Assembly: GCA_963755815.1 (NCBI GenBank)
Contig: CAVWLF010000023.1
Coordinates: 20,195 to 84,194, forward strand
Length of the DNA: 64,000 nt
Direction of reading: 5' to 3'
Source of the DNA: Palsa-506 sp963755815
GTDB lineage: Bacteria; Actinomycetota; Actinomycetes; Streptosporangiales; Streptosporangiaceae
This document shows, in pieces, positions 45,007 to 54,591 of the stretch. The position numbers were made by a program, and so were the translations under genes. The notes beneath the pieces were generated by a model, which saw only the letters and a program-made list of their open reading frames with translations, ran no database searches and had not been told where the DNA came from. Each line of letters opens with the position of its first letter. Position 1 is the stretch's first letter.

Positions 45007-46338
45007 ATGAACCGCAACTCACGTTTGTTCCGTTCCGGGCTGATGTCCGGTGTAGGCGTTCTCGTCGCCGGTATCGCCTTTTTTTTCGCAGCGCCGCCCC
45101 AGGCTGGGCAGGCTTCCACGTATTGCTCCGACTGCTACATCGTCACTCCCACCAACTTCCCGGCGACCGCCGGTGCCGGGACGAGCAATGCCTACGCGTT
45201 CCAGGTGACGAACAACGACCCGCACGAGCACCTAGTGGGGCTGACGTTCACGGCGCCCGCGGATTTCGTCATCACCAGTGCCGCTGGCCCGAGCGGCACT
45301 ACCGTCTCGGCGCTGCCGGATTCCTCGGTCACGCTGAACCTGCCCAGCTACGCCGGGCACACCTTCACCGTGGACATCACGGCGCTGGCGCCCTGCGTCG
45401 CAGCGGGCTCGGAAACCTGGAACGTATCCGGCGTCGACAGCCGGGGGGAGACCAACGAGGTTCAGTGGAGCTCCGCACCGCCCAGCGTGCCGGTCACCGG
45501 AGAGTGCAGCCTGGAATTCGCCGGGCAGCCGGCCGAGACGGCTGTCAACTCCGACATCCTCACCGGGTTCAACTCGACTGGATCCGCACTGGCCGTGCAA
45601 CTGCTCGACGCGAACAAAGATCCGCTCAACCAGGCAGACTTTTCGGCCACCGGGATCCCGGTCACGGTCTCGATCCAAGCCAACCCCGGCGCTGCGACGC
45701 TGAGCGGCACTACGACCGTTAACAGCTCGGACGGGGCCGCTGACTTCGGGAACCTGCAGATCAACAACGCCGGCGTCGGATATGAGCTGGCCGCGAACGC
45801 CACCGGTTTCACCGGGGTAACCTCCGCCGCCTTCACGATAACCGGGCAGATCCGGGCCTGCGGAACTGGCTCCTGCACGGCATCGCAATCGACGCCGACC
45901 ACGGCTGCGTCAGTCGCGACGTCGTCGCCGGGGAACTTCGTGACGCTCGGCCTGGGCGGTGTCAGCTTCTCGTGCAACCACTACAACGCGGTGTCCGATG
46001 TGGCCGCGTTCGATGTCGTCAACTCCTCGGGAACCAGCATCACCGGGTCGTCGTCCATCGCCACCCTCACCGTGTCACCTTCGGCCGTCAGATCAGCACA
46101 CCGTCCGCTCTTTTTCTGGCAGCTCTGCTACGCGTCGCAAACGCCGTTCCCGGTGATCCCGGGCACCAGCGGAACCACTGTCATCGGCGGCGGCACCTAC
46201 CACACCGGACTGCTGCTGCCCTGCTCCCTGATTGGTCCCAGGCATCCGGCGCCCTGCCTGATCTCCCGGCAGCTGACGCCGGTCGGCGCGGTCATGCTGA
46301 AGTTCGTCGCGCTCGGGGATCCCTTCGGGCACACGTGA
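45007..46338 (+). CDS. Secreted protein of unknown function
   Basis: 443 aa from the ATG at 45007. A signal peptide (LMSGVGVLVAGIAFFFAAPPQAGQAS) is followed by beta-rich, Thr/Ser/Gly/Ala-rich domains of the kind found in extracellular Ig-like or DUF11-like proteins (AYAFQVTNNDPHEHLVGLTFTAP; later NNAGVGYELAANATGFTGVTSAAFTI). Several Cys pairs (CSDC) suggest disulfides. The codons for the signal peptide include a run of eight T (about 45079-45086). No precise family can be named. Confidence 0.75.
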   Translation: MNRNSRLFRSGLMSGVGVLVAGIAFFFAAPPQAGQASTYCSDCYIVTPTNFPATAGAGTSNAYAFQVTNNDPHEHLVGLTFTAPADFVITSAAGPSGTTVSALPDSSVTLNLPSYAGHTFTVDITALAPCVAAGSETWNVSGVDSRGETNEVQWSSAPPSVPVTGECSLEFAGQPAETAVNSDILTGFNSTGSALAVQLLDANKDPLNQADFSATGIPVTVSIQANPGAATLSGTTTVNSSDGAADFGNLQINNAGVGYELAANATGFTGVTSAAFTITGQIRACGTGSCTASQSTPTTAASVATSSPGNFVTLGLGGVSFSCNHYNAVSDVAAFDVVNSSGTSITGSSSIATLTVSPSAVRSAHRPLFFWQLCYASQTPFPVIPGTSGTTVIGGGTYHTGLLLPCSLIGPRHPAPCLISRQLTPVGAVMLKFVALGDPFGHT

Positions 46339-46451
46339 TCCGCGTCTAGGACGCCGCCGGCCGCTGGTGACCTTCCGGCCGGCGGCTTCCCCGGGCGGGC
46401 CGGCCGCAGCCACGATGGCCGCCGGCACAGCGCACACGTAGGCTTCAACTC

Positions 46452-49400
46452 GTGGTGGCGTGCCCGGGTTGCGGCGAGGAGAACCCCGACCGGTTCCGGC
46501 TCTGCGGTTACTGCGGCGCACTTCTCGGCGCCCAGCCTTCGCCTCAGGAGGTCCGTAAGACCGTCACTGTCGTGTTCTGTGATCTGAAAGGCTCGACGGA
46601 GCTAGCCGACCGGCTCGACCCCGAGGCGGTGCGAGAGGTACTAGCGCTGTACTTCTCCGCGATGAAGCCCGTGCTGGAGCGCCACGGCGGGACGATCGAG
46701 AAGTACATCGGCGATGCGATCATGGCCGTCTTTGGCCTGCCCCGGATGCACGAGGACGACGCGCTGCGGGCCGTGCGAGCGGCCGCGGAGATGCGCATAG
46801 CGCTGGAGGACCTCAACGTCACCCTCCGTGGCGAGTTCGGGGTCACGCTGGAGAACCGGACCGGCGTCAACACCGGCGAGGTAGTCACCAGCGACACCCA
46901 CGCCTCCCAGCGCCTGGCCACCGGCGACACGGTCAACGTCGCCGCACGCCTCGAGCAGGCTGCCCCGGCGGGTGAAGTCCTGATCGGCCAGTCCACCTAC
47001 CGGCTGGTACGAGGTTCCGCCGAGGCCGTGCAGGTCGAGCCGTTGACTCTGAAGGGCAAGCCAGAACCCGTCCCGGCCTACCGGCTGCTCTCGGTCGCTG
47101 CTGGAACGGGTAGCACCAGGTCGGCCGATCTGCCGCTGGTAGGCCGGGCTCGCGAGCTTGTCGCCCTCGGCGCGGAGTTCCGCCGGTCGGTTGCCGGGCC
47201 TGAGTGCCGGCTGGTCACCCTGCTCGGCGAGGCTGGAGTCGGCAAGAGCCGGCTCATCGAGGAGTTCGTGCGGAGCCTCCCTGACGAGGTGACGGTCCTG
47301 GGGGGCCGCTGCCTGTCCTACGGCGACGGCATCACATTCTGGCCCCTGGCCGAGGTCTTGCGGCAGGCCGCCGGAATCGTGCCGGACGACGGCGAGGAGG
47401 ACGCCCGCATCAAGCTCAAGAGCCGTTTTGGGGAGCAGCTTGCCGACGCGACCAGCCGTATCGAGTCAGGGATGGGCCTTTCGCCGGACCAGTACGGCAA
47501 GGACGAGCTGTTCTGGGGCGTACGGGTGGCCTTCCAGGAGCTGGCGCAGCGCGGGCCGCTCGTGCTCGTCTTCGAGGACATCCACTGGGCGGAGGCAACG
47601 TTCCTCGACCTGGTGGAGGACATCGTCGACGCCTCCCCGGCCGTGCCGCTCCTGCTCGTCTGCGCGGCCCGCCGCGAACTTCAGGAGGACCGGCCGGGGT
47701 TTGTAGCAGGCCGGCGCACGGCGTCCCAGATCATGCTGGGCGAGCTCTCGCGGGAGGAGAGTGGCCTGGTGATAAGGAACCTCCTCGGCGAGGCGAGCCT
47801 GCCTCAGCCGCTCGAGCAGAGGATCCTCAGCCTCGCCGACGGCAACCCCCTATTCGTCGAGCACATGCTGTCCATGCTGATCGACGACGGGCTCTTGCGT
47901 AAGCAGGCGGGGCACTGGATATTCTCCGGTGCCGCCACGGCTGTCCCGGTTCCCGGGAACGTCTCGTCCCTGCTGGGTGCCCGCCTCGACCGCCTGAGGC
48001 CGGCCGAGCTAAGGGTCGCGGAATCGGCCTCGGTGATCGGCCTGGAGTTTTCCAGCAGCGCGGTGCTGGCGTTGCTGCAAGAGAGCAATACCAGTACCGA
48101 CCTGGAGCCTGCGCTCGCCGGCCTGTGCCGCAAACAGCTCATCCGCCAGGCAGAGCCAGGCGCGGCCGACGACTTCCGTTTCAGTCACAGCCTGGTCCGT
48201 GACGCGGCATACGCGCGCCTGCTCAAGCGAACCCGGGCCCGGCTGCATGAGCGTTTCGCCGCCTGGCTCACTGGCAACGTCGGATCCCGGGTCGCCGAGT
48301 ACGAAGCGATCATCGGCTATCACCTCGAGCAGTCGTTCCACTATCGGGCCGAGCTTGGGCCGGTCGATGAGCACGGGACGCTCCTCGGCGTGGAGGCGTC
48401 GCGGCGGCTGAGCTCGGCCGGGCGCCGCGCCCTGGCCCGTGGCGACCTGCCGGCCGCGGCGAACCTGTTGCAGCGAGCCGCCGCCCTGCTTGGCGCGGAA
48501 GACCCCGCTCGCGCGTTGCTCCTCCTCGACGCCGGGGAGACGGTGGCCGACATCGGCGAGCTGGAGCGGGCCGAGTCTCTGCTGACTGAGGCGGTGGACC
48601 GGGCGCTTTCCGCCGACGACACGGGGATCGCCCGGGCGGCCGCGCTCGCCCTCCTCCAGCTCCGCTACACGACTGGCGCCCACGGCTTGCAGGAGGACAT
48701 GACTCAGCAGGAGAACATGGTTGAGCTGGTGAAACGGGAGGTCCCCGACCTCGAGGCGATGGGGAATGACCGCGCCCTGGCGCGGGCGTTCAGCCTACTC
48801 ACCTACGTGCACTGGACGGGATCCCGGTTCGCCGACGCGGCGGCCGCCGCGGAGCACACCATTCGGCACGCGACCGCCGCCGGCGACGAAGTGACTGCTC
48901 GCCGCTTCCTCAGCTCACTCGCGATCTCCGCCCTCTACGGCCCGATGCCGGTCCCCGAGGCCATCGCCACCTGTGAGGAGGTCCTCGGACGGGCCGGGGA
49001 CGACCGCAAGGTGAAGGCGCGAGCTGAGCTCGCGATCGGCCAGCTTGAGGCGATGCGAGGGGACTTCGAGCGCGCGCGCCTGCTCTACCGCCGCAGCCGG
49101 GCCTCGCTTGAGGAGCTCGGCTGCCTGTTCCTCGCGGCACTCACGTCGCTCACCTCGTCTGTCATCGAGGTCCTCGCCGAGGATCTAGCCACTGCGGAGT
49201 TGGAGCTGCGCACGGACTACGGGCGTCTTGAGGAGATGGGTGAGCGCAATTACATCTCGACCACGGCAGGTCTGCTCGCCGACGTCCTCTACCGGCAGGG
49301 TCGCTACGGCGAGTCGGCCGAGTTCGCCGGGGTTTGCGAGCACCTCGCCTCCTCCGACGACGTCGCGTCTCAGTTCCTATGGCGCTGCGTCCGTGGGAAA

Positions 49401-49667
49401 CTCAGCGCCCAGCGTGGCGCTTTCGACGAGGCTGAGTCGTTGCTCGCGGCAGCGATCGCGCTCATCGAGACCTCGGACCAGCTTGACCTGCAGGGCTATG
49501 GCCTGCTGGACTTCTCCGAGGTCCGGGAGCTGGCCGGAGCCCCGGCCGACGCCGCAGCGCTCAGCGAGCGAGCCGTCGGCCTCTTCGAGCGCAAGGGGAA
49601 CGCCGTCGCGGCCCAGAGGGCGCGCCAGCTGGCCGAGCGCCTGCTGAGCGAGGCGGACCACCCGTGA
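46452..49667 (+). CDS. Adenylate/guanylate cyclase fused to AAA ATPase and TPR repeats
   Basis: 1071 aa. It has an N-terminal zinc ribbon (CPGCGEENPDRFRLCGYCG), then a class III cyclase domain (TVVFCDLKGSTELADRLD, EKYIGDAIMAVFG, RTGVNTGEVV, GDTVNVAARLEQ) at about residues 35-200. An AAA/NB-ARC-like ATPase follows (Walker A GEAGVGKSRL; LVFEDIHWAEATFLDLVE), then about 400 residues of TPR-like helices. The catalytic Asp pair appears present, so it could make cAMP. The domain order is common in actinomycetes as stand-alone signalling proteins of unknown input. GTG start. Confidence 0.88.
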   Translation: MVACPGCGEENPDRFRLCGYCGALLGAQPSPQEVRKTVTVVFCDLKGSTELADRLDPEAVREVLALYFSAMKPVLERHGGTIEKYIGDAIMAVFGLPRMHEDDALRAVRAAAEMRIALEDLNVTLRGEFGVTLENRTGVNTGEVVTSDTHASQRLATGDTVNVAARLEQAAPAGEVLIGQSTYRLVRGSAEAVQVEPLTLKGKPEPVPAYRLLSVAAGTGSTRSADLPLVGRARELVALGAEFRRSVAGPECRLVTLLGEAGVGKSRLIEEFVRSLPDEVTVLGGRCLSYGDGITFWPLAEVLRQAAGIVPDDGEEDARIKLKSRFGEQLADATSRIESGMGLSPDQYGKDELFWGVRVAFQELAQRGPLVLVFEDIHWAEATFLDLVEDIVDASPAVPLLLVCAARRELQEDRPGFVAGRRTASQIMLGELSREESGLVIRNLLGEASLPQPLEQRILSLADGNPLFVEHMLSMLIDDGLLRKQAGHWIFSGAATAVPVPGNVSSLLGARLDRLRPAELRVAESASVIGLEFSSSAVLALLQESNTSTDLEPALAGLCRKQLIRQAEPGAADDFRFSHSLVRDAAYARLLKRTRARLHERFAAWLTGNVGSRVAEYEAIIGYHLEQSFHYRAELGPVDEHGTLLGVEASRRLSSAGRRALARGDLPAAANLLQRAAALLGAEDPARALLLLDAGETVADIGELERAESLLTEAVDRALSADDTGIARAAALALLQLRYTTGAHGLQEDMTQQENMVELVKREVPDLEAMGNDRALARAFSLLTYVHWTGSRFADAAAAAEHTIRHATAAGDEVTARRFLSSLAISALYGPMPVPEAIATCEEVLGRAGDDRKVKARAELAIGQLEAMRGDFERARLLYRRSRASLEELGCLFLAALTSLTSSVIEVLAEDLATAELELRTDYGRLEEMGERNYISTTAGLLADVLYRQGRYGESAEFAGVCEHLASSDDVASQFLWRCVRGKLSAQRGAFDEAESLLAAAIALIETSDQLDLQGYGLLDFSEVRELAGAPADAAALSERAVGLFERKGNAVAAQRARQLAERLLSEADHP

Positions 49668-49799
49668 GTTTCGGCCGGGTGCAGTGGCCGCCGCGCTGAT
49701 GACTCAGCGGCTCACGGCCCGCTCGTTGCGGGCCCGGATACCCGCCAGCCGGTAGGCGGCACTCTCCTCGGGCCGTCTGACGCGGGGGACCATAGGACA

Positions 49800-50405
49800 T
49801 CACGGCAGGTCCACGATCATGCCGTCATAGGCTGCGAAGACGCGGACGGGCGTCGTCGCGTGGGACGCCACCAGGGCGTCGATCTCAGCATCGGTACGCC
49901 ACGGGTCGTGGTGGAACAGCGCGAGTTGCCGGGCGCTGGCGCGACCGCGTACTCAATCGCCGAGTGGCCGAGGAAGCCCAGCCTCGGCAGCTCGGGCCGC
50001 GGTGTGCTGGGAATCGTGGACGAGCAGGTCGGCGTCGCTGGCCAGCGTGATGCCGCTTCGTGACAAACACCGGTGCCGTCAGGACCAGGGCCGAAGGCCG
50101 TCGGGCTGTGATCTGCAAGGTAAGCCAGCGCGCTGGAACCGTCGCTGACCCGGTAGCCGAACGTGCGACCGCCTTTGTGCGGCCGCCTTTGTGCGGGATC
50201 TCCCGTGCATCAACCGAGAAGCCCTCGAACTCATGATGCCCGGGCTGAACGGCATTGAACGGCCAGCCATTACCGAGCTGCTTAGGCCGGATCGGGAAAT
50301 GCGGCGGCGAGATTACCCGTGCTAGTAGTTCCTCGGGATCGTCTCCCTGCTCGGGCAGGTATACGTCGACCCGACAGCAGATCATCGCCGGGCTGGGGCC
50401 GACCG
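49800..50405 (-). pseudogene. Decayed MBL-fold metallohydrolase next to tRNA-Arg
   Basis: Family landmarks lie in different frames: VDVYLPEQGDDPEELLARVISPPHFPIRP, HEFEGFSVDAREIPHKGG, then FGYRVSDGSSALAYLADHSPTA, then LASDADLLVHDSQHT, then LGFLGHSAIEYAVA and LFHHDPWRTDAEIDALV. They match cyclic-phosphodiesterase-like MBL proteins (HDSQ, GHS, FHHDP). The 5' half, with the HxHxDH site, is missing. A 14-bp tandem duplication at 50169-50182/50183-50196 causes one frameshift. This is a genuine relic rather than a single read error. Confidence 0.75.
50169..50196. repeat. 14-bp tandem duplication
   Basis: CCGCCTTTGTGCGG occurs twice back to back. Removing one copy restores the IPHKGGRTFGYRVSDG reading frame of the MBL pseudogene. 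Confidence 0.85.
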
Positions 50406-50451
50406 CGGCCAAGAGGGATCCCGGGCGGCGTACACTATCCAGGCACGCCCT

Positions 50452-50527
50452 GCGCTCGTAGCTCAACGGATAGAGCATCTGACTACGGATCAGAAGGTTG
50501 GGGGTTCGAGTCCCTCCGAGCGCGCCA
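50452..50527 (+). tRNA. tRNA-Arg (anticodon ACG)
   Basis: 76 nt including an encoded CCA. The acceptor stem GCGCTCG pairs with CGAGCGC, the D arm is GCTCAACGGATAGAGC, the anticodon stem-loop TCTGA-CTACGGA-TCAGA places ACG at 34-36, and the T arm is GGGGGTTCGAGTCCCTC. It is the integration target of the element to its right. Confidence 0.96.
50483..50526 (+). other. attL: tRNA-Arg 3' half
   Basis: This 44-bp segment of the tRNA, from the anticodon loop to the 3' end, recurs at 56564-56606 in the same orientation with one substitution and one missing G. It is the left boundary of the integrated element. Confidence 0.88.
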
Positions 50528-50672
50528 CCTGACCAGGGCGTTCCTTGATTCTCAAGGGCGCCCTCAGTCGTTCCCGTGGGCTCGTGTAGCAGTAGATGTA
50601 GCAGCCCGGTCATGATGCCCTGTTCCGTGGCTTCTTCCCCGGCTGGCCTGGTGAGCCGGGTCAGCATGCCGT

Positions 50673-51734
50673 TCATACTGTCGGCAGCGGTTCGCTGAAC
50701 CTCCTCCAGCACGTGCGTGTAGAGGTCGGCGGTCGTGGAGAGCCTGCTGTGCCGCAAGGTGGCCTGCACGATCTTAAGGTCGATGCCGTCGGCGAAAGGT
50801 ATGTCGCCGCCGCGTGACGCAGATCATGGATGCGGAACTGCCCGGCCCTGGCCTTGTCGCGGACTGCCTGCCATTCTCGGTTGACGTTCCTGGGTTCGAG
50901 CGCGGTACCGATCGATGTGGTGAACACGAGGCCGGTGTCTTCCCACATCCGGGCTGCGAGACGTTCGGTGCTCTGTGCCTTCCGGTGCTCTCGTAGTGCA
51001 TCGGCGACGAAGTTCGGCAGGGCAAGGGTCGCGTGGCTGGCGTCGGTCTTGAGGTTCTTGAGAACGAGCTGGCCCTTCCGCTGCCCGGTCGCCTCGTCCT
51101 TCTCGCCGCGGACCAGCTGAATACTGGTCCGGAGCCGAACTGTGCGCGCGTCGAGGTCGATGTCGGTCCAGCTGATGCCGAGACCTTCACCCCGCCGCAA
51201 CCCAAGGGCCAGCACTATCAGCCAGTACGCCCATAGCCGGTCACCTGCCGCGACGGACAGCAGCATCCGGGCCTGCTCCTTGGTCGGCGGTGCAGCTTCC
51301 GATCGCCTCACGACGGGCGGCTCCACGAGAGCGGCAGCGTTCCGCTTGACGATCTCATCGCGTACCGCATCGTTGAGAGCCTTGCGCAAGATCGAGTGCT
51401 GGTACGCCACGGTGCGGGACGACAGTGTTGCCGGCGGGGGCAGCTCGGTTTCACCTTCACGAAGGACTCTGCGGAACCGGCCACTCGGCTTGGCCTGAAG
51501 CTCCGTCAGCCATTGCCTGATCCGGGTCGGGGTGAGCTTTGACAGCTTCTCTCCACCAAGCGCGGGAATGATGTGCTTCTCGGCGTTATCCCGGTAGCTG
51601 TCGAGTGTCGTCTCGGCCAGCCGCCCGGCGGCTACCCGCTGAGGCAGCGTGACCGCAAGCCACTGTCGTTCAAAGTACTGGCCGAGGGTTATCCCGCGCC
51701 CTGAGGTGATCGGGAGACCGTGCTCGATCTCCAT
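50673..51734 (-). pseudogene. int: Tyrosine integrase, frameshifted and probably 5' truncated
   Basis: The core-binding domain (TLGQYFERQWLAV..LAETTLDSYRDNAEKHIIPALG) and catalytic domain are present, with LGLRRGEGLG (Arg I) and HDLRHAAATYL (His-x-x-Arg). The last part, FADGIDLKIVQATLRHSRLSTTADLYTHVL with the nucleophile Tyr, reads in another frame; one missing base in the AAA at about 50796-50798 explains the break. The second frame runs on through attL without its own stop. The usual N-terminal arm-binding domain is absent and the flavoprotein gene ends only 64 bp upstream, suggesting truncation. Confidence 0.85.
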
Positions 51735-51798
51735 TTCAAGATCGCGCTTCCTCTGCGCAACCGCGCCGCGCGTCTTGCTTTCCTTGGAGGGGGGTGGG

Positions 51799-53196
51799 CT
51801 AGTGCTGGGTGGCTTGGCGGAGCCAGGCCTGGGCGCCCATCTGGACCGCTTCCCAGGGGCTGCCGAGCGGCGGGGTGTAGGACAGGTCGAGGTCGCTGAG
51901 CGCGTCGACGGTCATGTTGTGGAAGATCGCGGTGGCGGCGATATCGATCCGCTTGGCGATTTCGGCGTGCCGGTGCCCGAATAGCTGCACGCCGAGGAGC
52001 CGGCCGGTGGCCCGGTCGCCGGTGAACCGCATGGTGATGCGGTGGCTGCCGGGGTAGTAGGCCTTGTGGTCGTCGGCTTCTGACTCGATGGTGACCGGGT
52101 CGAACCCGGCCGCGGCGGCCTCGTGGTCACGCAGCCCGGTGCGCGCGGCTGCCTGGTCGAAGATCTTCACGACCTGGGTGCCGAGGCTGCCCGCGAACTC
52201 CCGGTTGCCGCCGAGGGCGTTCTCGCCCGCGACCCTGCCCTGCTTGTGCGCGGTGGTGCCGAGCGGCAGGTAACTCTCGCCGAGCAGCCGGTGGTGGGTG
52301 ATCACGCAGTCCCCGGCGGCGAACACGTCGGGAAGGCTGGTTCGCATGCTGCGGTCCACGGCGATCGCGCCCCTGACGCCCAGAGCCGCCCCCGCTGCTT
52401 TGGCCAGATCGGTGTCGGGCCGGACGCCGACGACGACCAGGACCATGTCGGCCATGCGCGTCACCACGCCGCCACCGGCATCAGTCGCTTCGACCCGCAG
52501 CCGTCCCGCCTGTCCCGTCGTGGCGCGGGTGATCTGCCGCACGGTGGTGCCGGTCAGGACCTCGACGCCACGGGCGGCGAGCTGGCCGTGGACCAGGCCG
52601 CCGAGGGCGGGATCGACGGTGGGCAGTACCTCGGGCAGCTGTTCCATCTGGATGACCGGCAGGCCCCGGGTGACCAGCGCGTCGGCCATCTCCAGGCCGA
52701 TGTAGCCCGCGCCGACGATGACCGCGGTGGCCGGCTCGGATTGTTCGAGGGTGCGCATGACCGCGAAGGTGTCGCCCATCGAGTGGAGCAGGTGCACGCC
52801 ATCGGCGGCGCCGAGAGCGTCCGGGCCGGTCAGGCCGGTAATCGGCGGGCGGACCGGGACGGCGCCGGTACCGACGATCAGCTTGTCGTAACCCAGCAGT
52901 TCCTCCGTGCCGCCGGATGCGGTGACGAGGAGCTTGCGGGCGGCCATGTCGATCCGGCGGGCGGTGGTGTCCAGCCGGAGGTTCATCCCGGTGGCTTCCA
53001 GGTCGGCGGTCGTGCGGTGGGCGAGGTTGCGCCAGTGGGTCACCTCACCGGAGACGTAGTAGGGGATGCCGCAGATCGAGAAGTTCGGGTAGGCATCCGC
53101 GACGACCACGCTGACCTCGGCGGCGGAGTCCAGTTCGCGGACTCGCAGCGCGGCGCTGATCCCCGCGTCGCTGCCGCCGATCATGACCAGGTGCAT
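51799..53196 (-). CDS. FAD-dependent disulfide oxidoreductase (CoA-disulfide reductase/NADH oxidase family)
   Basis: 465 aa. The FAD motif is VMIGGSDAGISAAL, the single redox cysteine is in NFSICGIPYYVSG (about residue 42), the NAD(P)H motif is VIVGAGYIGLEMADAL and the second FAD motif is PDVFAAGDC. The C-terminal domain ends with LDLSYTPPLGSPWE, as in the family. It lies 26 bp after the aquaporin gene in the same direction, so the two form an operon under the ArsR operator. Its role in arsenic handling is by association; it could maintain thiols or reduce an arsenical. Confidence 0.88.
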   Translation of the reverse strand: MHLVMIGGSDAGISAALRVRELDSAAEVSVVVADAYPNFSICGIPYYVSGEVTHWRNLAHRTTADLEATGMNLRLDTTARRIDMAARKLLVTASGGTEELLGYDKLIVGTGAVPVRPPITGLTGPDALGAADGVHLLHSMGDTFAVMRTLEQSEPATAVIVGAGYIGLEMADALVTRGLPVIQMEQLPEVLPTVDPALGGLVHGQLAARGVEVLTGTTVRQITRATTGQAGRLRVEATDAGGGVVTRMADMVLVVVGVRPDTDLAKAAGAALGVRGAIAVDRSMRTSLPDVFAAGDCVITHHRLLGESYLPLGTTAHKQGRVAGENALGGNREFAGSLGTQVVKIFDQAAARTGLRDHEAAAAGFDPVTIESEADDHKAYYPGSHRITMRFTGDRATGRLLGVQLFGHRHAEIAKRIDIAATAIFHNMTVDALSDLDLSYTPPLGSPWEAVQMGAQAWLRQATQH

Positions 53197-53222
53197 GCTG
53201 GGCTCCGTTCAGGCTGGCTAGG

Positions 53223-54020
53223 TCACTGAGGCTGGCTAGGGCCGGGCGAACGGCCCGCGGACGGGGATGTGCCTTCGCCCGCTGGGCGATCGGGCAGCGG
53301 TCCGGCCTGGCTGCTGTGGTGGGGGACCATGATGTCGGCGGCTTCGGCCGGGGTGACGCCGGGATACAGCGTCCTGATGACCACGACGGCCAGGGCGCCG
53401 CCGATGATCTGGGCAGCGATGAAGCTCGGCACTGATGAGGGGGCGATTCCGGCGAAGGTGTCGGAGAACATCCGGCCGATGGTGATCGCGGGGTTGGCGA
53501 AGCTGGCCGAGGACGTGAAGAAGTACGCCGCCCCGATATAGGCCCCGACCGCGGCCGGCGTAGTGCTGCTGCGGCCGGACCGGGCCAGCGCGAAGATCAC
53601 CAGGATGAGCCCGAGGGTGGCGACGATCTCGGACAGGAAATGCGCGGGCGACCCCCGGTGCTTGGTGGAGATGCTGACCGCTGCCCCGGAGAACATCAGG
53701 TTCGCCACCACGGCCCCGCCGATGCAACCGGTCACCTGCGCCGGGAGGTACGCGGCGGCGTCCCGCCAGCTCAGCCCGCCGAACGCAGCATCGGCGAACG
53801 ACACCACCGGGTTGAAATGGCCGCCGGACACCGGACCGAACATCAAGATGATCGTGTACAGCCCGGCCGCGGTCGCCGCCGCGTTCTCCAGCAGCTCCAG
53901 CCCCACATTGCCAGGGGACAGCGTCTGGGCCGCGATGCCCGAGCCGATCACGACCGCGGCCAGGAACGCGCTGCCCAGCAGCTCCGCGAGCAGCCGCCGC
54001 CACAACGCCACGTCACTCAT
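53223..54020 (-). CDS. MIP-family channel (aquaporin) in an arsenic cluster
   Basis: 265 aa with six transmembrane helices. The two pore motifs are GGHFNPV (Asn-Pro-Val in place of NPA) and SASFANPAITIGR. Aquaglyceroporins beside ArsR can carry arsenite or methylated arsenicals (AqpS of Sinorhizobium), so an exit route for As(III) is the natural reading here, where no ArsB/Acr3 is seen. Its start faces arsR1, with a shared operator between them. Confidence 0.88.
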   Translation of the reverse strand: MSDVALWRRLLAELLGSAFLAAVVIGSGIAAQTLSPGNVGLELLENAAATAAGLYTIILMFGPVSGGHFNPVVSFADAAFGGLSWRDAAAYLPAQVTGCIGGAVVANLMFSGAAVSISTKHRGSPAHFLSEIVATLGLILVIFALARSGRSSTTPAAVGAYIGAAYFFTSSASFANPAITIGRMFSDTFAGIAPSSVPSFIAAQIIGGALAVVVIRTLYPGVTPAEAADIMVPHHSSQAGPLPDRPAGEGTSPSAGRSPGPSQPQ

Positions 54021-54119
54021 CCCCGGCCACAGTCATCTCGCTCACGTGGCACTGTTCCGTCCCCGCAGCGCAACTGCCACACGGGTCTCATCAGTCATCG
54101 ACTACTTCCATCGATAAGC

Positions 54120-54158
54120 ATCTATCCAGCTCGGTCTAGCTTGCCAGGCTGGATAGAT
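54120..54158. promoter_or_regulatory. Probable ArsR operator between aquaporin and arsR1
   Basis: Perfect inverted repeat with 11-bp arms ATCTATCCAGC / GCTGGATAGAT and a 17-base spacer, ending 18 bp before the arsR1 ATG. Further GATAG-like copies follow at once. Confidence 0.7.
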
Positions 54159-54176
54159 AGCCGTCAAGATAGAGTC

Positions 54177-54563
54177 ATGTCGATGCAGTCGGAGCACGGG
54201 GCGCTGGAGTTCATCCCCGCGGCCGAGCTGCGGGTCGTTATCGAGGCCTGCTCCACGCCGCTGGTCGGTGAGCCGATCGGCGAGAGCGCCGCGGCCGGGC
54301 TGGCGCAGGTGTTCAAGGCCCTCGCGGACCCGGTCCGGCTCCGGCTGGTATCCCTGATCGGCGCGCATCAAGGCGGCGAGGCATGCGTCTGCGAGCTGAC
54401 CACGGCGTTCAATCTCACCCAGCCCACCATCAGCCATCACCTGAAGATCCTGCGCGAAGCCGGGATCATCGACTCCGAACGCCGCGGCACCTGGGTCTAC
54501 TACTGGCTCGTCCCCGCCGCGCTGGAGCGGATGGCCGCGCTGCTGTCAGCCCCGGTCCGTTAA
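54177..54563 (+). CDS. arsR: ArsR-family metalloregulator 1
   Basis: 128 aa from the ATG at 54177. The winged helix is seen in VFKALADPVRLRLVSLIGAHQGGEACVCELTTAFNLTQPTISHHLKIL and RRGTWVYYWLV. CVC in the helix before the recognition helix is the As(III)-binding pair of classical ArsR. An extra Cys lies in EACSTPLVG. It diverges from the aquaporin gene and probably controls both directions. The upstream frame stays open but reads through the operator. Confidence 0.92.
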   Translation: MSMQSEHGALEFIPAAELRVVIEACSTPLVGEPIGESAAAGLAQVFKALADPVRLRLVSLIGAHQGGEACVCELTTAFNLTQPTISHHLKILREAGIIDSERRGTWVYYWLVPAALERMAALLSAPVR

Positions 54564-54591
54564 CTGCCAGCAGTCCTGGCGCTGCCGCCGC

